Origin: Zoogloeaceae bacterium
GTDB taxonomy: Bacteria; Pseudomonadota; Gammaproteobacteria; Burkholderiales; Rhodocyclaceae
Assembly (NCBI GenBank): GCA_024235595.1
Contig: JACKMC010000022.1
Location: forward strand, 1 to 14,113
Direction: 5' to 3'
DNA: 14,113 nucleotides
This document shows, one piece after another, positions 13,360-14,113 of the stretch. The notes beneath the pieces were generated by a model that saw nothing but the letters and a program-made list of their open reading frames with translations, was not told the DNA's origin and searched no databases. How positions within the stretch are numbered: the stretch's first letter is position 1; the number at the start of each line of letters is the position of its first letter. The translations under genes and the position numbers were made by a program.

Positions 13360-14049
13360 TCATGCAATCCAGTCTAGACGCGATGCCAGCGCATTCCACC
13401 TTGCGGCGGCGGGTGTCGAGGCGAGCTCCTCGTGTCCGGCCAGCCAGTCTGAGAGCTCCGCGTCCACGTCGTCGAAGATCCCGAGCGACGCCAACGCCGC
13501 CGCAACTGACGTGTCATCGAGGCAGCGCCGAATAGCTCGGTAGGTGCCCTCGCCGTCAATTCCGACGGGAATGATCCGGGCGTTCAGCTCATGCACCAAT
13601 CGATGCAATGCGACTGCCTTGGCGAGATGCGCAATGGTCAGTGGCTCGTGATAGGCCTCTGCCAGCAGAAGGTCGCCCTCGAACTCGGCCACCAGGACCT
13701 CAAGCGTTGGCCATAAGGCGAGTTCAGTCGAGACGATCGACCTGAGGCCTTGCAGCGGCGCCCACATGGCCTGCCAGAGGTTCGCCGGTCCCATTTCGTG
13801 GCGTTTAAACACTTCTGGGTCGATGCGCGACAGCAGCTGCAGTTGCTGTGTCGATAGGGCCTTTTCGCCGTTGAAGCTCGAGCGCCATTTTCCGGATGAC
13901 TGGGTATTCATCCCGGTAAGTGCGTCGAAGTGAAGCGCGAATTGGTGCGGGTTCGCCACACCAATTTTTCGGGCAAGCGAATTCATTGATGCCGCCGCTC
14001 GCATGCGTCCGCGCTTTCGTTCGGTATCAGTCCTTCTTGGTCGTGCCAT
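13360..14049 (-). CDS. Unrecognised 229-residue protein, possible DNA-binding N-terminus
   Basis: I do not recognise this family. With the ATG at 14049 the protein starts MARPRRTDTERKRGRMRAA, strongly basic. Then follows a segment (about 20-80) containing NSLARKIGVANPHQF and SSFNGEKALSTQQLQLLSRI that reads like a helix-turn-helix or repressor-type fold. The remainder (90-229) is mostly helical with LVAEFEGDLLLAEAYHEPLT and AKAVALHRLVHEL; no membrane segment or catalytic motif is seen. The frame also allows an ATG at 14091 (243 residues). I prefer 14049 because AGGA lies about 11 bases ahead and the extra 14 residues overlap the inverted repeat. It points towards the pirin remnant. A regulator of an element gene is one guess, unproven. 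Confidence 0.65.
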   Translation of the reverse strand: MARPRRTDTERKRGRMRAAASMNSLARKIGVANPHQFALHFDALTGMNTQSSGKWRSSFNGEKALSTQQLQLLSRIDPEVFKRHEMGPANLWQAMWAPLQGLRSIVSTELALWPTLEVLVAEFEGDLLLAEAYHEPLTIAHLAKAVALHRLVHELNARIIPVGIDGEGTYRAIRRCLDDTSVAAALASLGIFDDVDAELSDWLAGHEELASTPAAARWNALASRLDWIA

Positions 14050-14051
14050 AG

Positions 14052-14078
14052 GGCATTTTGTCCTGGTATGAAAATGCC
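14052..14078 (-). promoter_or_regulatory. Perfect inverted repeat enclosing the ribosome-binding site of the last gene
   Basis: GGCATTTT (14052-14059) and AAAATGCC (14071-14078) are exact reverse complements separated by 11 bases. The spacer holds the AGGA (minus-strand) ribosome-binding site of the gene starting at 14049. As DNA, the arms are centred 19 bp apart, an operator-like spacing. As RNA, the hairpin would present the site in its loop. Either reading suggests self-regulation, which is inference. The flanking AT-rich DNA (14079-14113) probably holds the promoter. Confidence 0.55.
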
Positions 14079-14113
14079 GAATTAATTGCACTCCAATTCT
14101 ATCTTCGTTTCCA

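Larger units (their letters stand above)
6643..14113. mobile_element. Probable integrated replicative element (partial), left end at tRNA-Ala
   Basis: Everything right of the tRNA differs from the left half: plasmid-type replication genes, an iteron origin, a defence gene, gene remnants and, in the 9600-12900 part, visibly lower and patchier G+C. The AlpA-like regulator plus TrfA-type initiator pair is typical of plasmids and of ICE-like elements. Insertion at the 3' end of a tRNA gene fits site-specific integration. Against certainty: no integrase, relaxase, partition gene or second copy of the tRNA 3' end is in the window, so the right boundary is not visible and the pirin remnant and last gene might belong to the host. 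Confidence 0.5.

Overview
The window is G+C-rich and mostly reads as chromosome of a betaproteobacterium. The closest feel is Rhodocyclales (Thauera or Azoarcus type); this is my inference from protein similarity and codon usage, not a database result.

Left half (1-6642), ordinary housekeeping sequence, all on the + strand. It holds the C-terminal part of a FixJ-type response regulator (2-550), an NhaP2/CvrA-type potassium/proton antiporter (616-2364), folD (2516-3385), and a tight cluster purE - EmrE-like SMR transporter - purK - Sua5/TsaC (3452-6494). A tRNA-Ala with CGC anticodon (6567-6642) closes this half, followed by a strong intrinsic terminator. purE and purK together make carboxyaminoimidazole ribonucleotide from aminoimidazole ribonucleotide. 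The drug-transporter gene between them is the odd member.

Right half (6643-14113), accessory sequence with lower and more variable G+C. After the tRNA come about 500 bases without a recognisable gene but with several hairpins. Then follow an excisionase/AlpA-type helix-turn-helix gene (7191-7520) and a TrfA-type plasmid replication initiator (7524-8480). Next are four identical 15-bp iterons at 21-22 bp spacing, a pair of TATTTCTACC repeats and a perfect DnaA box, which together form a complete-looking iteron origin. This suggests an integrated replicative element (plasmid or ICE-like) abutting the tRNA gene, although no integrase, relaxase or distal attachment site is visible.

Cargo of the element: an aspartate/glutamate racemase-family gene (8872-9570), then a tightly linked pair at 9875-12340. 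The first of the pair is a long Shedu-type (DUF4263, PD-(D/E)XK) anti-phage nuclease. The second, three bases downstream, is a UPF0489-family protein that keeps the full set of arginase-fold metal-ligand motifs. This Shedu plus ureohydrolase-fold pair is the best candidate here for an undescribed system.

Right edge, - strand: a pirin gene broken by internal deletions and a frameshift (12781-13238), and an unrecognised 229-residue gene (13360-14049). The latter has a perfect 8-bp inverted repeat around its ribosome-binding site.
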